Assembly: GCA_964513745.1 (NCBI GenBank)
Contig: CAZEOK010000068.1
Coordinates: 1-17,309, forward strand
From: DATDCY01 sp964513745
Lineage (GTDB): Bacteria > JAUVQV01 > DATDCY01
Direction: 5' to 3'
Length of the DNA stretch: 17,309 bases
The notes beneath the pieces were generated by a model that did not search any database, was not told the origin of the DNA, and saw only the letters and a list, made by a program, of their open reading frames with translations. The stretch's first letter is position 1. The number at the start of each line of letters is the position of its first letter. Below are positions 15,003 through 17,309 of this stretch, piece after piece. The translations under genes and the position numbers were made by a program.

Positions 15003-15727
15003 AGGCGGCACCGGGGACCGGGGGCCGGGGCTGGCGTGGTTACGCCGCCGCGCTGGCACTCGCGCTGCTGCTCGGCGCCCAGGCGGGGATGCAGCGATCG
15101 TTCGAAGCCGCCTGGCCGCGGCAGAACTTCGAGCGGCTGCTGTACCTGCCGACGGGTCGTCACCTCAAGGCGCTGACTCTCGGATTCTCCAACCTCGCAG
15201 CCGACGTGCTCTGGATAAAAGCGATCGGCTATTTCGGCGGCCACGCCCTCACCGACCGTGAATATCCCTGGCTCCATCACATCCTCGAGCAGGTCACGAC
15301 ACTCGATCCGAACTTCAAGTATCCCTATTACTTCGGGGGAATCGTGCTCGCCCTCGAGCCCGGGACGGCCGAGAAGAGCATCGCGCTTCTCGTCAAGGGG
15401 ATGAGAGTCTATCCCGGCGACTGGCGCTTTCCGTTCTACATCGGCTTCAATTCATTCTACCACCTGCAGGACCCGGAGCGGGCCGCGGTCTTCATGCGCC
15501 ACGCCGCGAGCCTGCCGGGGAGCCCGGAGTATGTCTCGCGCCTTGCCGCGAGCCTGATGGCCGAGACGGGCCGCGTCGCCACGGCCGTGATCTTTCTCGA
15601 GACGATGGCCGAGGTGGCCCGCGATGACGCGGAGCGGGCGAACATCCGCCGCAAGATCGAGGACCTGCGCGCCGGCCGCATTCCCGATTCGCTCAAGGCC
15701 TTTCTCTCCGGCACGAGGCGCCCGTGA
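14999..15727 (+). CDS. Membrane-anchored TPR-like protein in the PilG position
   Basis: The GTG start overlaps the preceding stop (GTGA) and gives 242 residues. One N-terminal hydrophobic segment (~14-30) suggests an inner-membrane anchor with the rest in the periplasm. A conserved-looking block follows: LYLPTGRHLKALTLGFSNLA (48-67) and ADVLWIKAIGYFGG. The remainder has helical pairs of TPR type (ERAAVFMRHAASLPGSPEYV). Small anchored proteins of this kind occur directly before an ABC ATPase and permease in pilus loci; Myxococcus PilG is the model I have in mind. Homology to PilG itself is inferred from position and general features, not from an alignment. It may help assemble or guide the ABC transporter. 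Confidence 0.65.
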   Translation: MKAAPGTGGRGWRGYAAALALALLLGAQAGMQRSFEAAWPRQNFERLLYLPTGRHLKALTLGFSNLAADVLWIKAIGYFGGHALTDREYPWLHHILEQVTTLDPNFKYPYYFGGIVLALEPGTAEKSIALLVKGMRVYPGDWRFPFYIGFNSFYHLQDPERAAVFMRHAASLPGSPEYVSRLAASLMAETGRVATAVIFLETMAEVARDDAERANIRRKIEDLRAGRIPDSLKAFLSGTRRP

Positions 15728-16653
15728 ACGCGGTCATCCGCACCGAGGGGCTCACCAAGGTCTTCGTCTCGGACTGGCGCCGGGAGCGCACGGTCGCGGT
15801 CGACGCGCTCGACCTCGAGGTCGCCGAAGGCGAGATCTACGGCTTTCTCGGCCCCAACGGCGCCGGCAAGACCACAACCCTCAAGCTGCTGCTCGGCCTG
15901 CTGCGCCCGAGCGCCGGGCGAGCGGAGGTTCTCGGCGAGGACGCCGGCGGGATCGTGCACCGCAGCCAGCTCGGCTATCTCCCCGAAAATCCCTATTTCT
16001 ACGACTACCTGACCGGGCGCGAGTTCCTCGACTTCTGCGGCCGCCTCTGTGGCCTGCCGAACCCCGTGCGCCGCGAGCGCATCGCGCGCCTGCTTGCGCT
16101 CGTCGACCTGGAGCGGGCCGCCGACGTGCGGCTGCGGCAGTACTCCAAGGGGATGCTCCAGCGCGCGGGGATGGCCCAGGCGCTGGTGAACGACCCGAAG
16201 CTGCTGATCCTGGATGAGCCGCAGTCCGGCCTCGACCCGCTGGGCCGCAAGCAGGTGCGCGACCTGATCCTGCAGCTGCGCGCCGAGGGGCGCACGGTCC
16301 TGTTCTCCTCGCACATCCTTGCCGACGCCGAGATGATCTGCGACCGGGTGGGCATCATGAACCGCGGGCGTCTCGTGGCCGCGGGCCGCCTCGAACAGCT
16401 GCAGCGCGTCCGCGTCAGCGCCGTAGAGTTCCAGGCAGATGGCCTCGACGCCGCGGCACGAGCAGCGCTGCGCTCTCGGGCCTCGGTTTTTCTGGAGGAG
16501 AGCGGCCGTGTACAGTTCACGCTGCCCGGGGACGAGGGGCAGGTGCCGGAGGTCCTGGCGGCGCTCCAGGCGGCGGGCGGGCGGGTAGTCTCCATCGCAC
16601 CCCAGCACGAGACACTCGAGGACGTCTTCCTGCGCGAGGTGCAGTCGCCGTGA
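15724..16653 (+). CDS. ABC transporter ATP-binding protein (PilH position)
   Basis: The protein has 309 residues from a GTG that overlaps the previous stop (GTGA). Walker A is GPNGAGKTT (43-51), the signature is YSKGM (140-144), Walker B is LLILDEP (160-166), the D-loop is SGLD (168-171) and the H-loop His is H197. The Q-loop position reads YLPEN with E88 in place of Gln, which is common in the NatA/DRA-type subgroup. A C-terminal DUF4162-like domain (~225-305) also fits that subgroup. It energises the permease encoded next. In Myxococcus the PilH ABC ATPase next to pilA is needed for pilus function, and in Geobacter an ABC ATPase gene downstream of pilA (xapD) is tied to polysaccharide export. 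Both comparisons are from memory of the literature. Confidence 0.9.
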   Translation: MNAVIRTEGLTKVFVSDWRRERTVAVDALDLEVAEGEIYGFLGPNGAGKTTTLKLLLGLLRPSAGRAEVLGEDAGGIVHRSQLGYLPENPYFYDYLTGREFLDFCGRLCGLPNPVRRERIARLLALVDLERAADVRLRQYSKGMLQRAGMAQALVNDPKLLILDEPQSGLDPLGRKQVRDLILQLRAEGRTVLFSSHILADAEMICDRVGIMNRGRLVAAGRLEQLQRVRVSAVEFQADGLDAAARAALRSRASVFLEESGRVQFTLPGDEGQVPEVLAALQAAGGRVVSIAPQHETLEDVFLREVQSP

Positions 16654-17309
16654 GGACCCGGGCCGTCGCCGCCAACACCTTCCGCGAGGCGATCCGCGAC
16701 AAGGTTCTCTACAACCTGGTCTTCTTCGCGCTGCTGGTCATGGGGATCTCGGTGGTCGTCGGGAAGATGACCCTCGGGGAGCGGATCAAGATCATCGAGG
16801 ACCTGAGCCTCGCGGCGATGTCCGTCTTCGGGCTGCTGATCGCGATCTTCGTCGGCATCGGCCTGGTGCACAAGGAGATCCAGCGCCGCACGATCTACAC
16901 GCTGCTCGCCAAGCCGATCTCCCGCCGGGACTTCGTGATCGGCAAGTACCTGGGTCTGATGCTCGTGATCGCCCTCAACGTGGCGGTCATGACCGCGGCG
17001 CTGCTCGCGCTGATGGCTGTTTACGCAGAGACCGGGGTGGAGTGGGATGTTCTCGTCGCGGTGCTGCTGATCCTCGTCGAGTTGATGATCGTGACCGCGG
17101 TGGCGGTGCTCTTCTCCACGTTCTCCACGCCGACGCTCTCGGCCATGTTCACGCTCGGCGTCTGGCTCGTCGGCCACTTCTCCTCGGACCTCGTCGTGCT
17201 CGCGCGTACATCCGAAGACCCCCTGGTGCGGGCACTTGTCACCGGCGTCCACTTCGTGCTGCCGAACCTCGAGAAGTTCGACGTCAAGAACCTGGTGGTC
17301 TACAACATG
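16650..17309 (+). CDS. ABC-2-type transporter permease, 3' end beyond window (PilI position)
   Basis: The GTG start overlaps the ATPase stop (GTGA), and the frame stays open to the last base, giving 220 visible codons. The N-terminus RAVAANTFREAIRDKVLYN is typical of NatB/ABC-2 permeases. Hydrophobic segments are visible at about 24-44, 57-75, 92-125, 131-150 and 163-180. The charged loop HKEIQRRTIYTLLAKPISRR between segments 2 and 3 is a usual feature of this family and contacts the ATPase. With the ATPase and the anchored TPR protein it probably forms one inner-membrane exporter; the substrate is unknown. Confidence 0.88.
   Translation, partial: MRTRAVAANTFREAIRDKVLYNLVFFALLVMGISVVVGKMTLGERIKIIEDLSLAAMSVFGLLIAIFVGIGLVHKEIQRRTIYTLLAKPISRRDFVIGKYLGLMLVIALNVAVMTAALLALMAVYAETGVEWDVLVAVLLILVELMIVTAVAVLFSTFSTPTLSAMFTLGVWLVGHFSSDLVVLARTSEDPLVRALVTGVHFVLPNLEKFDVKNLVVYNM

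Overview
This is a GC-rich, gene-dense window, and every gene in it looks bacterial. The gene content suggests a Gram-negative bacterium of the former Deltaproteobacteria (Desulfuromonadota/Myxococcota-like). The clues are an MglA-type polarity GTPase with the TVPGQ motif, a sigma-54-type pilA promoter, a DUF4388-DnaJ-TPR protein, an LptD, and a PilG/PilH/PilI-like ABC module downstream of a type IV pilin. This assignment is an inference from gene content, not from a phylogenetic marker. No tRNA, rRNA, CRISPR array, integrase or transposase gene was seen.

Layout. (1) Positions 1-5046, plus strand: a 5'-truncated mglA-like GTPase with a long C-terminal extension, then purM, purN, a rhomboid protease gene and a phytoene-dehydrogenase-like flavoprotein gene. 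The first four are joined by ATGA/GTGA stop-start overlaps, so they are probably translationally coupled in one operon. (2) Positions 5087-8365, minus strand, read from right to left: an exported TPR protein, a PAS/histidine-kinase-like protein with a badly degenerate ATP-binding domain, and a DUF4388-DnaJ-TPR protein. The last two overlap by ATGA. (3) Positions 8400-12110, plus strand: folC, divergent from the TPR gene across only 34 bp, then lptD after a 0.2 kb gap. (4) Positions 12111-12393: a regulatory region with two 15-bp direct repeats spaced 22 bp apart and a good sigma-54 (-24/-12) promoter match. (5) Positions 12394-17309, plus strand: pilA, a strong intrinsic terminator, a Wzy/O-antigen-ligase-like membrane protein with TPRs, a membrane-anchored TPR-like protein (PilG position), an ABC ATPase (PilH position) and an ABC-2-type permease cut off by the window end (PilI position). 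The last four are joined by GTGA overlaps.

How it may work together. The strongest biological theme is surface biology and motility. MglA-type GTPases set cell polarity and type IV pilus activity in Myxococcus. LptD places LPS in the outer membrane. PilA is the pilus subunit, and the operon after it pairs a glycan ligase/polymerase-like protein with an ABC exporter. That operon recalls the pilGHI genes of Myxococcus and the polysaccharide-export (xap) genes downstream of pilA in Geobacter. A plausible but unproven reading is a pilus-linked glycan system: either pilin O-glycosylation or export of a surface polysaccharide. The most notable local observations are the pilA regulatory region, the ligase-ABC cluster, the degenerate kinase, a C10 homopolymer inside mglA, and an LptD with only two cysteines placed to form one interdomain disulfide.
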